Source of the DNA: Paramecium octaurelia | Lineage: Eukaryota; Ciliophora; Oligohymenophorea; Peniculida; Parameciidae | NCBI GenBank assembly: GCA_905182995.1 | Contig: CAJJDP010000140.1 | Coordinates: forward strand, 186,001 to 250,000 | Direction: 5' to 3' | Length of the DNA stretch: 64,000 bases | In this document: positions 12,206 to 25,800 of the stretch, piece after piece | Numbering within the stretch: position 1 is the stretch's first letter | Layout of the letters: each line of letters begins with the position of its first letter | Made by a program: the position numbers and the translations under genes | The notes under the pieces: generated by a model | What the model saw: the letters and a program-made list of their open reading frames with translations, nothing else | The model's database searches: none | What the model was told of the DNA's origin: nothing

Positions 12206-13940
12206 TCATTTGAAGTTTTGAGCATACCATTTCTTAGTAAACTCATCGCAATCAAGCAATTGGAATTTCCATCCATTTATGACGACCTCATTCCCAACGA
12301 TGAGATCATTTGGAGTGAAGAACTCATTGTTGTTATTGACATTTTTGTACTTCCTCTTTTCCAAGAACTTCCCATCAGGAATTCCTATTAAGAATCAGAA
12401 TATCACATACCTGAGTTTCGCACTGTTGGTTCATAGACCAAAAGACTGTCATCATTTAAGAAGAAAGTGATTACAAATACTCTGTCCTTGTCTTCTGGTT
12501 TGGTTGTGTTGAACATGGCCAGAAATCTAAGATTCACTTAGTTATCAACCCATTTAAAGAAATCCTTCTTCGGTGGTATGGGTTACAACCTGTAGATGTA
12601 TCCGAGTGAATCCTACTCATCTCCAATACCATTGTGAGGAGGGATAATGATATCTAGATAGATTTTAATTGTTTTTTATTACTTGATCTTTCTTGTTGCA
12701 CTTGTTCCTCTTATCCTCCTAATGGGAAGTCTACATTGAACTTCTCTAAATAGTAATATCTGGTGAATTGATCACAACCGTTGATGAAGAATTTGCGATT
12801 ATAAATAATGAGTGGTTGTCCGTATTAAATATCTTGTGGTCGGATGAAATCTTCAGCATAAGTTTATCCAGGTTGATTGAGTGAGAACTTCCTGGGGAGC
12901 TTTTACCTTCTCAACATCATGGGGAATGGAACTCTTCCGGAGTTGGCTGAATTGATTTCCTTGATTTCAATGGTATCATCTGCTAGATAGTAATGAAGAA
13001 TATATTCGATATCTGAGAACACATAGAATTTAAGAACCTAGAGATTAAACTAATTTAATTTGAAACCTTTCTGTCATTCTCTAAAAATTGCTTTTAGGAT
13101 GTCACTCGACCACCTCCTAATTTATGTTCTAAGTAATCTTTCATAACAGTATCTTTTTGAGGAATGAATTTAGTCATCGTCTTGGTTTCAAATGAGTCAG
13201 ACTGAGGTGCAAAGGAGGGTTGTTATGGTATGCCTTGTAACTAAATGAAATTAAAGACTCTTGAGATACCTCGTAAAACTCCCTTGTATATTGATCACAA
13301 TCGTAGAGACGGATCGTCTTTCCAAAGATGATGATGTCTTGGTTGATTCTGAAATCCTCAGGGAGAATGAAGGTCTTGGAATCATCAGCTCGTAGAACCT
13401 AGGAAGATCGTAGGTATGCTATACTTTCTGTCTTTTCAAGAATGCTCCTTAAGGCACTCCACTATTCTCCTACTTGGGTTCAGTGATGCTTAAGGAGTGA
13501 TCCTCAAGGTAGTAGCAAATGGTGATTTTGCGAATTCTGTAATTTTCAAGTGCAGACTCGACCACAGCTTCTTTGAAATAGCCGCTAAATCGTAGAACAT
13601 GTCTATCCATTTTCACCCAAGATGGTTGATACAATTCTTCAGAGTCATTGGTTACATTCTAAAGAGTGTAACTGTTTTTAATACTTTGGGGAGATGCATG
13701 GCATGAGTAGTACTCATATAATCAGGATTGAACATGCCACTTTGAGGAGGTATTTGAATTGGTTGTTTACGAGGTACTGCATACTCCTTATTTGGAAGAT
13801 GATTGACTTCTCTATTCTATTCTTGTTTAGTGGATGAGACTTTTCTGAAGTTCGGTTTCTAATTGAAGTTATTACTATTAAAATACATCAATCTCTTGAG
13901 TGGGCACGAAACCTGGCAATTTGGGAAAAGCAGATGCCAT
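12206..13940 (-). CDS. Three-DM10-domain axonemal protein (RIB72/EFHC-like)
   Basis: EFHC/RIB72 proteins line ciliary doublet microtubules. Seven introns (26-29 nt) leave a 513-residue protein with three DM10 domains. The first runs from about residue 90 to 180 (WVKMDRHVLRFSGYF, YYLEDHSLSITEP, NSGVPQGAFLKR, YDCDQYTREFY). The second lies at about 235-345 (VLKFYVFSD, YYLADDTIEIKE, NGCDQFTRYYY). The third lies at about 395-510 (VNLRFLAMFN, FLNDDSLLVYEP, LDCDEFTKKWY). The protein stops six residues after the third DM10, so the C-terminal EF-hand region of RIB72/EFHC1 is absent. Each exon junction restores a DM10 signature, which makes the model strong. Confidence 0.9.
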
Positions 13941-14079
13941 TTAATTTATATTATTATTAATTATATATTTAATTCATTCAGAAATTTGATTAGTATCATC
14001 CAAATCTTAATTCACTTGAGTACTTAAGCATTTCGATTCCTCATCCGATTATTGTCGATTGTCATCTTCAACATTGAAG

Positions 14080-17000
14080 TCAATTTATACTTAGAAAATG
14101 TTTTGCAACTTGTGATAATAACATTATGATTACCTATTCTACGCCCTTTCGGATCTACACAACTGGATATAAAAAGTGATATGGAATAGCCAAGATCTCC
14201 TTTAATTTGCACAATATGAATTCAAAATCTTGCTTGTTTTTATTCAAATACTCAGACAATCCAATCACATTAGAACCAAGTTCAGCTATCATGCATATAA
14301 TTCCAATCGTGTAATCCAGATCATCCTTCTGTAGGACCTCCATTAATGTTTTGGCTCGAGCAGTCTTTGATTCAACGCCCTATTCATATGAGAATATCAA
14401 TAGGATTCTGGTCTATTGCAATCCATCCTCCATAAGCAGGATTTCCTTTAAGACTTCAGTTATCTTCTCCAATGAAGACCATGAATTGTCATTGTCCAAT
14501 ATTTGAATCAGAATTTCCTAAATGACTTTGTTACTGACAAAATGATCATTCCAACAAATATGCTTGATCATCTAAATCAATTGCTTTTGATGCGTAACCA
14601 TGGATAAGATGTACTTTCTAAACCGATTCTGCTATAACAATTCTTCAATCCACTCTTAATCTAATTCAAACCTTGGTGATCCCTTATGCAAATATGTTGG
14701 ACAATCTTGATTCGATAACATACCAACTGTCTAAGAGTATCTAATCATCTTCCCCAATATTTCCCAAATTAGGATCAGAGTATCATCCTTTAACTAACTA
14801 TTGGTTGGTGAAGTTGCCTTCAATTTCTCCATTAAAATCTCATAAAACTTATAGAAGTAACCAACCTTACCATTCTGCATTAACAAAGTGAGCAAACCCT
14901 CATGCTTATCTATATTATAACTAATCACTTCAAAATAGTAAACTCCATTCTTATGATTTTTACTTGCAATAGGCAATAATTCACTTAGATAAAACTAAAA
15001 GAATGGCTCTACACTAGATGAATCATAGACACAAGCTTATTCAATCACTAAATTCAAGAATTAAGCAATTTCAATTAATTGATGTTCAATTAAACAGCAA
15101 ATCAATATTTCCTTGTTGAATCTAAACTACTCAAGTAACCACACACATGTTGAATGAGTTTGATTGTAGGAATTGTTCAGAATTTTGAGGTTATTCTAAA
15201 ATTACTAGACATCCTTGTTCTTCAAAAACTATGTAAAAGTGAAGATGGTGAACAATTGAAGCAATTGTGCAAGAGATTGAAACTAGTTACTCTCCATACC
15301 CACCTACACCAGTCTTTAAACAAAATTCACATATTCTTGAGCATTCAACAATTTATTTTCTAAATACTGTGTATTCTATTTTATCACCTACTTTCTCAAC
15401 TGTTCTATGTTAAGATCCTCATCCTCACTCTCTATTTCAATATTGTTTTGGTTAGTCTTCTACTAACTTGCCTGCTTCTCTTTCTCATAAAATAACATAT
15501 AGGCATTCTTGCTATTTGGTATCCCCCACTCATTATTTTGATCGCCTCCAAAGCACTTCTCCCTCAAATTCTGAACATCAAAGGGAGTGACCAACTTATC
15601 ATTGAATTCAAACCATTGATTTTTGCCATCTCTGATGTAGGAGAAGTAATGACCTCCTTCAGCACTTCCTGTGTGAACAAGAACACCTTTCAAAACGTAC
15701 ATATACTCTGAGAAATCCTCCAGTTACTGCTGTTGAACAATATTATCACGAGTCCATTTGAACATATTGAGTTCTAAGGGAAATTCCCAATAATCATTGA
15801 TTTTGCTACGAGTGTTGGTATTGAAATCAAATTCAAATCGTTTAAGATGGAAAATGAAGGTTTTGGGTAACTTAGTGAAGTAACATCTCTTTTCCACATC
15901 GATCTTACGTTAGACTTCATCACAAAAGTATTGATTTTCCCCATCCAAAACATCAGATTTAACAAACAAATCCAATGCCTCATATAAACTCTTTTTATTT
16001 TTGATCTCAACAGAAACAGTCAAAAAGGGCTCTTCTGTTTCCTTCAAAAAATCACAATCGGATTCCAATGACTTGATTTCATTTACCAAAGTACCTCCAA
16101 AACTTTGTTGTATGAGGTTTTATTAGATAGTATGCTTCAAATCCTATTCTAACTTTACAGTTAACAGATTAAAGAATTCATTGCAATCTTCCTGAATCAG
16201 AGGATTGATCTATTATCCATCAAAGCCTTTGAGTGTCTTAATAAACTAGTTGGGATTGATGTATTATTTGACTGATTCTTAGAGTTAAATGAAAACCAAT
16301 TGCAACTGGAATAAGGTGTGTTCATTCAAACTTTAGATCTGCTCTTGATTAGCGTAATTGGTTATTATGAGTTATATTCCAAGCTCAGTCTTGATGAGAA
16401 TTTACCCATTCAAAATACCTCTCCGAAATTGAATATTCATAAACAACTACTATAGAAGCGAATTGATATAGCAAGTTGCTCCTAAATTGCACAGACCTAC
16501 AAACCCATGTTCTCTTTTGATGCCAAATTCCGCATTTGATTCTTGAGAACTTGTTCTGGTTTGCTGGTTCATTTGAATCAGATCTAGTATTTAATAGAGA
16601 TGCGATTAGACTTTACTTAACTCTAACAATAAATCAAAAGCTCTCTTTCTTGTATTGCTCCTCTTATACACTGGGTAGAGTAAATAGTTGTTGTGCATTT
16701 CAAACAAACACTCGTAGATATATTTAGAAAAATGAGTATCGATTAGATTATTCGATAATTCTCTATCCTTCTTCAATAAAGATATCAGCAACACCAAATT
16801 GCCTTACAAGACTTTATCTTCATTCTCCATAAATGGTGATTCAATTATTGGTCTATTCTAAATGAAATTTATGACTTTCAAACCCAATTCCCGAGTTTAC
16901 AAAAAGGAAACGTCGTTTGCTTACTCAATTAATTCTGCAATCACAATAAACAATTCTTCATATTCAGTCTGTCCTTAAATCAGTACTGGCAGAAATTGGA

Positions 17001-20000
17001 TGCTCAAGTTGTATCCAAATTTGATGCCAATATCACTCAATGTGACGATGAAGTTTGCAACCATTTAACGTTATTCAAATAAAGGATTATTCAATAAATT
17101 CAGCAATTCATTGATTGGAAATTGGCACTTCAACAAAGTAGGTTAAACAAATATTATACTCAGTATTACGGTGTAGCATTATTCAATACCTATCCAATGA
17201 AACAAGTCATTCAACAAATTCTCCCAGTTGATCTCAATATCGAATTTTTCACATGTCACTAAGGCTTATGCTTATTCGTCTTGAATAATGTCCTGGGAAG
17301 CAAGCTAACTCTTAACTTGATCATTGGTTTTCAATTTAGAAAACAGCAAATAATTATTATCTGCGAACTCCTTGCCAACGTAACTATTCAAATACATTTG
17401 AAATATCTCCAATATTATGAGTACTATTTCTAATGGATTATCAAGATTATTCAATAGCAGTTATAAACCACCATTTTTAATGAAATTATATCTCAATATC
17501 CTGTAATTATCTTCATCTTCCACACAATCACACGACAATTATTCCTTTAATATTTGTAAGTGATATTGTAATCGATATTTGTTATCAACTATTAATAACT
17601 TACTCCAATCATTCTGCGATGATTCAATCAATTAATAGACTTCCTGATTACTGGGAATCATCTGTAAGATACTCCATATTTTAGTATTTAATTGCTGATT
17701 GTTGCAATTAAATATGTTGAATAATTAATCGATATATTAATTGGAAATTAGAAATGCAAAAGAAGAGTTAGTCTATATTATTTTTGGAGGAGGTGCTTTA
17801 TTGAGATTCTTCTATTGATACTCATTATATAATTAATCGCCTATGTCAATGAGTTCCCCTATGGTATTATCTACATCAAAGTTCTTATCCTTCAAAACTG
17901 ATAGGATAAAGTGTTTGTTCTGGATGTTGACAATGTCCTGAATCTTATTCACTTTCTCATGGAAATCTAAGTCATGTTGTTCATAAGTTTCAAAATCGTC
18001 ATTGTAACCCTACTTATTAGAGATGGTGAAGGTCAATTTCTCGTTCACTTTGTAATCTTTGAGGGTCTTGTTGTCTTTGAACAAGGAACCTCTGCAAAAG
18101 ATATCAAATTCTTCTGGCTTCATAGATGGGTTCAATTTCTATCCAATGAATTACTTAGCCTGATAAACTTATAAATTAGATTGCAATTAGATTTCCTATT
18201 TCTTGGGATTCAAGGCATTTGCACACTTGTTAAGGATGGTTATAACAATCTTTTCTTCTTAATCTATCATCTTATACCCTTCAAACTCTTCCAATAGTTG
18301 TAGAACAAATTGGATAGAAGTGGGATTCTGGATGTGTGAAAAGAGTTCTTCTAGATATTGCTGTTTCAAATGATTCAGTACATTAAGGGATTGATTCATT
18401 TTTAATAGTTTGATGAAGAATTCGGAGAGTTGATTGTACAAATCAGGGTGAGTGTGAAATATCCTCCACAAAACGTTGAGACCTATCAGATCGCTGTTAC
18501 CTATTTGGTAGGCATCATAATTCACTACTTTAATTACCCTGTATTTCTGATTGTAATACAGAATCAATTTGATCAAACATCTAAGCATTGATTATGACAA
18601 TGGAGTTTATTTGATTATTTTAATGAATAACCACATCATTGCATCATAATCTAAATTTAATTATTCATAGAACCAGTCAAAAAACAAGTCTCTCTCCTCC
18701 ATGCATCTTGAATTTTCAACTAGCAATCTCCATAATATCTATAATTCATATTGTTTAATTTAACTATTCTAATGTAAAAATTTATAGAAATTAACACATT
18801 GAATAATCACCTACAAGTATTCTTTCTCCTCCTTAAAAAGATACTTTAATTTTTCTCTTCTAATCAAACTCAAAAAGCTGATTTTTAAATTATACTACTT
18901 CTACATCCAATTCAACACATCCTTCGAATTGAAGAATTGCTCTATCGGATAAGAGGATTGAATGATTTGTTGAATTAAATTAAAGTAATCCTAGATTGGC
19001 AATTGAGCTTAATCCAAATTCAAAGCCTATATTGCATTGATCAAGTATTAGATTCTCAGAAATTTAAATTGATGGCAAATTAACTAAATGGCAATTTCGA
19101 ATGCTGTCTGGCCTATGATGGTATTATGTTGATCATGAACCACATTTAATAGGTATTCCACAATTTAAGCTTTAATATCTTCATATTAGGTTATCTATTG
19201 TTCCAAATTCTGTTTATCAGACAAGCACTAATTTTAAGAATCTTCACAATTCCCGATTGATATCACCTTGCAATCATCATTAGTAAGCTTTTATTTTTTA
19301 TACGTATTATCAGTGACATCGGAGTCTTGGGCATCCTGAAACTTGTTTAGGTATTTGTTACGACCCAAACTCTTTATGAAATTGAGACCATCCAAACCGA
19401 TTTAGTTGGACTGGATATTTTGGAACATTATCTGAACATCTTCCAAATTTAATATTTCTGCAAGATCCTATAATAAGGTTGAGATTATATTAATCCAGGT
19501 TTCATGTTTACCTCTGGCCAATCTGAGGATACTAATTAATTCCTCTCTTTTTATACTTTTATTCTCATAAAGAAGTTTAATTAGAGGGAAGGAACGTTTG
19601 ATCAATTCAAAATGGGTTTTCTCTCCGAATAAATCCTAGAACACTTGATTTTCCACAAGGAATTTCAATAGGTTTTTATTGACCTGCGAATACTGACTAT
19701 AATTTGGCTGTGTGTCGATCATATTGGATAGTGATTACAATCCTAATAAAATACATTTTATGCTGATTACCATATATACGTTTTTGGAGTGAAGAACAAC
19801 GGAGGCATTACAAATACATGGTCATTTACACCAAATTTATCTATGCTTTTTGCTCGGAAAAGCTACTGACGAATGATATTAGGTTTGCTATGTATGCATT
19901 GAATTTTGCGAAAGTTTCTTTGCTTGCATTTTTAATATCTTCATCACATAATTACAAGGCAACTTATTAATAGTTGATGTGTTGAAAGTTGGTTGTGAAT

Positions 20001-20817
20001 ACCATTTCATTGATATTCGTTTTAAAATAACTCAAAAGAGATAAGGCATTTAAGTGTTTGAGAGTGAAATTAGATAAAGATTCATTTATAAGTTCAAAGC
20101 CACCATTCTTATAAAAGTAATGAATTTGCATACGTAAAAATGGTGATAAACTAAGGACATTCTCGGCCAAGTTACGTTTACTGAGAATCTCATTTTGAAG
20201 AGGGTAAAACAATTGTATTTGAGAATTGCTAATATAACTCTCAGCTTAGTTTTATATGTCGTAAACCTGTCTCTCATAATAGAATTGATTGATGAGAGAT
20301 TTATAAATTGATAATTCTGATACTCGACTGTTGTAGAATTATGTAAGATGTGATGGAATCACCAAATAAAAGAATTCAAGTGATTAAATGGGGTGTTGTT
20401 TCCATATTTTGAATGCCAATCTCTAAACCAAAAATAGAATCTCATTTAGATAACATTGTAACTTCATACGATTCTGAACAAATACTCTAATTGATAGAAA
20501 TTATTATACATTTAGTTCATAATAAAAATAATGAATGGCTATAATCTTTGTCTCAAATATTGCGGCAAAATAGACATGTTGCTAACTCTGTCCAACAATA
20601 TTGCTTTTAATTCTATTTCCAAAATACATAAACATTCAATCCATTCGTCCTTTTAAGCCATCTACATATTAATACTTTCTCCTCTTACCTTTTGAATGCT
20701 TGATTCATCCAAATTAATCAATTCTTAACTCTCCTGAAATTCCTTTATCTTCTTGTACGAACTATCAACATCTATCAACCTGAAACCTTCACATTCTTGT
20801 GATTTTTAAGAATTCAT
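14080..20817 (-). CDS. Giant ubiquitin-specific protease (USP9X/USP24/USP34-like)
   Basis: This deubiquitinase gene of 6.7 kb encodes roughly 2,200 residues. The peptidase Cys box GFVGLCNLGATCYINSLLQQ is at about 16430-16510 (catalytic Cys codon at 16471-16473). The His box GGHYFSYI lies at about 15640-15665, followed by the terminal MLFYE. Upstream are about 1,400 helical residues, including LSPFLRMQIHYFYKNGGFELI, and downstream about 450 more. This layout, with the catalytic domain deep in a long helical protein, is that of USP9X/USP24/USP34. The start MNSQKSQECEGF and the first intron (after IQK) look good. Not all introns were mapped, so internal boundaries are approximate. The stop is at 14080-14082. 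Confidence 0.85.
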
Positions 20818-21603
20818 ATATATCTGAATTTGATAATTTATTATAATAAATATTATTGTACAATAGGCACTATTACACATCGAATACACTTATGAACAAT
20901 ATCATCTCAGAAAAATATATCAATCCTTATATACATCATTAAAATGGATGATCAAAAGATTATTTGTATTCTTCATCAATAGATGAGGGAAGTTGTCCAT
21001 TGATTTGAAATCAATTAGAAATTCTATTGTAAAACTCAAATAACTAATATTAATATTGATATTAATATTATTCATATCTTTATAGTCTCTCTGTATTATA
21101 GATTACATAAAAAAATAAATCTATGCTTAGATTTATGGACATCAAATAAATATATGATCTTTAGATTAAACACAATATATATTTTTATATTATCATTAAA
21201 ATTGATAGCTTTAAATATGTCAACCATTTTTCGTTTTTTTTTTGGGTAATTCTGTTTTTTAAACTATATAATTTGTTTATTTAAATACTACTTTGTATAA
21301 CTTTAAACACAATTGCTATTTTTAGGCTTGAAATTTCATAAGAGCTCAAATATATGTAAACATGTTAGTCGATGGTGATTATTGAAACAATTAGAGAATG
21401 CTATTATGTGTATCCTATGTATCAGAAATTATTAAGAAATTAGTTTATAGATTATGAAAACATATTATGCTACACTTCAAATTTATTACAATAAGGTTTT
21501 AATATAAAATCTGGAGAAAATTTTGTATACTGGTATTCATAACAATAAACAGACACCTAATCGAAACCTGTATTCTCTGAATTCATATATGGAATAAGGT
21601 TTC

Positions 21604-21637
21604 AAGTTATTAAATGCATTTTTGCATTTAATAACTT
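21604..21637. repeat. Perfect 15-bp inverted repeat (hairpin) with TTTT loop
   Basis: The arms AAGTTATTAAATGCA and TGCATTTAATAACTT are exact reverse complements separated by TTTT. No gene is nearby (the USP start is about 790 bp away), so it is unlikely to be an ordinary 3'-end structure of a described gene. It could be an extruding palindrome, a non-coding RNA stem or chance in AT-rich DNA; the two G-C pairs per arm and perfect 15-bp match make chance less likely. Confidence 0.85.
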
Positions 21638-22005
21638 ACTTCGTCCTAATTGAATTGAAAAAAAAAATAATAAAAATTATGAGTTATTTTGCCTATTATA
21701 TCATCTTTAGCTCTTATTCTTATTATAAATTCTAATAAAACATATTTATTATTTAAGTTAGACCTCTGTTGAAGTGTTTATGGTGAAGTATTACTTTTAT
21801 TGGAACTTTAATAAATTTAGAATTTAATTTTAATACTTTTTTTGCATCATAATTATTTATGGCTTGTTCTCGTTTTTCTTCCAGTGAAGGATTGATTGTT
21901 ATTATTTCATATATTTTGATCCTATGATGTCAACTTTTTACCTAATAACTAAAACAATAAATATGTTATCTATATATCTAAAATATGGATTACTTATAGG
22001 CTACC

Positions 22006-22372
22006 ATGGGACAACATTTGAATGTAACATTTAATGGTATTTTGTTTATAAAATTTTTGGTTTTCAAAAGAGTTATCATAGAGATAGCTAGAATTTAATA
22101 TAAAGGGGTATATGGATGAATAAAATTGATTTATCCAGAAAGGTGAGATTTATAAAGGCATATATTTAGAGATCCTAAAAAATGCTCAAGTAAGATACTT
22201 GCTTAAAGAGTAGTATTTGGATGATGAACTACTAGAGTGGTTTGATTACAATATTTAATAGGCTTGGAGGTAAATTATCATTGAAATAAATAAAATTAAT
22301 CAAATTTATATAAACATCCAATACAATACAAAAACTAATTTTAGTTTAAGCTCTACAAATAGCCTCTACTGA
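22006..22372 (+). pseudogene. Weak coding remnant
   Basis: From ATG 22006 a frame reads MGQHLNVTFNGILFIKF to a TGA near 22115. Downstream a different frame (about 22130-22372) gives LEILKNAQVRYLLKEQYLDD and ends at TGA 22370. No single intron joins them in frame. It reads like a decayed gene, but open frames of this size are common when only TGA stops. No family recognised. Confidence 0.28.
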
Positions 22373-22814
22373 ATCCTTCATTAGATTATATTTATTAAGA
22401 AACTATTTTATTGGGCATGGATTTGCATATTCGGGTTTAGAGGTTTTTGTAATAGAATTGAAAATGTTTTAATTAATTTAGAATTGCCAACCACATAAAA
22501 TCAAGAATTAATAGGATATTCATAGGGTCTAAATATAAAAACGAGTCTGCAATTACATGTAATAATAATGAGATGGATTCTGGTAGATTTATTTTTGCAT
22601 ATAATATGTTATTAATAGTTTTAACAAAAAACCAAACTTAATCAAGATTAATTCCTTTAAATAAATGACTAATATAAATGTAATTATTAATAGTGTGTAG
22701 ACTTTTGAATAGAAGCAAACTAAGAAAATAGTGTTCTTTATAGAAATAGGATAAAATATTGGTGTTTGCAACAAAAATATTTATCTTTTAATAAAAATAT
22801 CGAAAATGATGCTT

Positions 22815-25800
22815 TCATATCCTTTTGTTAAGCAAGTTGCTAGAAGGATTTTGGTTAACGCTATTGAAGTTAGCCTTATCATTTTTATAACTTTGAGGCT
22901 GATATTTTTAATATGGATCATTTGTAACCTAATAATTTTTATATTCATTATTAAAATTGTTCACCTTTTCAATTTAAGAATTTACTTAAGCAATTGGCTA
23001 TTAGGCATTTTTGAGATCTTATTACAAAGTTTTGAATTCTTTGCTTTCAATAACAACTTATGGAACAGTTCCAATTTAAGAATTTGTTGAATTAATTGCC
23101 AATAAGGTATTTTTGAGATCTTATTACAAAGTAGTGAATTCTTTGCTTTCAATAACAAATTTTGGAACAGTTCCAATTTATTAATTTGCTGAATTAATTG
23201 CCAATAAGGTATTTTTGAGATCTTATTACAAAGTCTTGAATTCTTTGCTTTCAATAACAAATTTTGGAACAGCTCCAATTTAAGAATTTGCTGAATTAAT
23301 TGCCAATAAGGTATTTTTGAGATCTTATTACAAAGTCTTGAATTCTTTGCTTTCAATAACAAATTTTGGAACAGCTCCAATTTAAGAATTTGCTGAATTA
23401 ATTGCCAATAAGGTATTTTTGAGATCTTATTACAAAGTCTTGAATTCTTTGCTTTCAATAACAAATTTTGGAACAGCTCCAATTTAAGAATTTGCTGAAT
23501 TAATTGCCAATAAGGTATTTTTGAGATCTTATTACAAAGTCTTGAATTCTTTGCTTTCAATAACAAATTTTGGAACAGCTCCAATTTAAGAATTTGCTGA
23601 ATTAATTGCCAATAAGGTATTTTTGAGATCTTATTACAAAGTCTTGAATTCTTTGCTTTCAATAACAAATTTTGGAACAGCTCCAATTTAAGAATTTGCT
23701 GAATTAATTGCCAATAAGGTATTTTTGAGATCTTATTACAAAGTCTTGAATTCTTTGCTTTCAATAACAAATTTTGGAACAGCTCCAATTTAAGAATTTG
23801 CTGAATTAATTGCCAATAAGGTATTTTTGAGATCTTATTACAAAGTCTTGAATTCTTTGCTTTCAATAACAAATTTTGGAACAGCTCCAATTTAAGAATT
23901 TGCTGAATTAATTGCCAATAAGGTATTTTTGAGATCTTATTACAAAGTCTTGAATTCTTTGCTTTCAATAACAAATTTTGGAACAGCTCCAATTTAAGAA
24001 TTTGCTGAATTAATTGCCAATAAGGTATTTTTGAGATCTTATTACAAAGTAGTGAATTCTTTGCTTTCAATAACAAATTTTGGAACAGTTCCAATTTAAG
24101 AATTTGCTGAATTAATTGCCGATAAGGTATTTTTGAGATCTTATTACAAAGTTTTGAATTCTTTACTTTCAATAACAACTTTTGGAACAGTTCCAATTTA
24201 TTAATTTGCTGAATTAATTGCCGATAAAGTATTTTTGAGATCCTCTTACAAAGTAGTGAATTCTTTACTTTCAATAACAAATTTTGGAACAGTTCCAATT
24301 TAAGAATTTGCTGAATTAATTGCCAATAAGGTACTTTTCAGATCTTATTACAAAGTAGTGAATTCTTTGCTTTCAATAACAAATTTTGGAACAGTTCCAA
24401 TTTAAGAATTTGCTGAATTAATTGCCGATAAGGTATTTTTGAGATCTTATTACAAAGTTTTGAATTCTTTACTTTCAATAACAACTTTTGGAACAGTTCC
24501 AATTTAAGAATTTGCTGAATTAATTGCCAATAAGGTATTTTTGAGATCTTATTACAAAGTAGTGAATTCTTTACTTTCAATCACAATTTTTGGAACAGTT
24601 CCAATTTAAGAATTTGCTGAATTAATTGCCAATAAGGTACTTTTCAGATCTTATTACAAAGTAGTGAATTCTTTACTTTCAATAACTACTTTTGCAACAG
24701 TTCCAATTTAATAATTTGCTGAATTAATTGCTGTTTAAGTATTTTTTAGGTCTTATGACATCGTCTAAAATTGTTTACTTTCTATAACTGTTTTTGGAAT
24801 AGTTTCCATATATTATTTAATCTAGTTAATTGTTGCTATATTCATTTTTAAGTCTGATTACAGAGAAGTAATTTGTTTACTTTCAACAATATTCTATTGA
24901 ATAGATTAAACTTATGATTTGATATAATTTTTTAACTCAATTTTTTAATTTTAATATTATTAAAAGGATTCTTCTATGGCACATTTTTAGGATTTTTGGA
25001 GTTCTGCAATTATTGACTCATTTGATGTTTCTTTTAATTATTTTTCTAACTCTAAAATTTTCGTTTCATATTATGAGAGTAATTTTTTTAATTTAAATGT
25101 TTCTTGTTTAAAATTTTGTGTTTGCTCTTAAGCATTTTAATATTATTAATCAAACTTATCTTTTTTAATTGTTGCAATATTCGATTTTAATTATTCTAAT
25201 TAATTTAATCTAGATTAAAACTCTAATTTGATCATGTCAGAATCATATGATAATAAATTCTAATCAATACTATGATAAATATATATTAGATTTTGATTAA
25301 AAGGATCAATTTTAGTTTAGGCTTCCAATAATTTTAGATTTTCTCTCATTGTTTAAGAACAAATAAATATTTCCTGTTGCTTTTATTAATGTGCTGCTAA
25401 TTCTTAATCAATTCTGTTTTCCACTTCTTATTTAAGCATGCTATTTTATTCTTCTATTAATTTAAATTTCTCAGATTATTCACTCTTAATTTTTTTTAAT
25501 GTTTTTACAAAGTTCCTCTTATAATGTTGTTCATGATTATTCATAGCACAACCTAAACAAATATATTCATTTTTTTGCTCTTTTAGACAATCCTCATGTG
25601 TACAAATACAATTTTTATCCATCTAGTGTTCTTTGCAATAAGGCAATTAATCTTTTTTTTTATCCACAGTTTATATTTTGAATTATTCTACTTCATATGT
25701 TGGAACACTATCAAATTTAAATTCCATAGTTATAAATTAGTGTACTCTCGATTAAATTTCTGCAAATTCATATTTGAATTATCTTTCTAAACAATTATTA

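Larger units (their letters stand above)
20818..22814. other. Gene-poor AT-rich interval
   Basis: About 2 kb between the USP start and the stop of the repeat gene. It contains poly-T/A runs, a perfect hairpin at 21604-21637 and a weak coding remnant at 22006-22372, listed separately. No convincing intact gene was seen on either strand. Confidence 0.5.
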
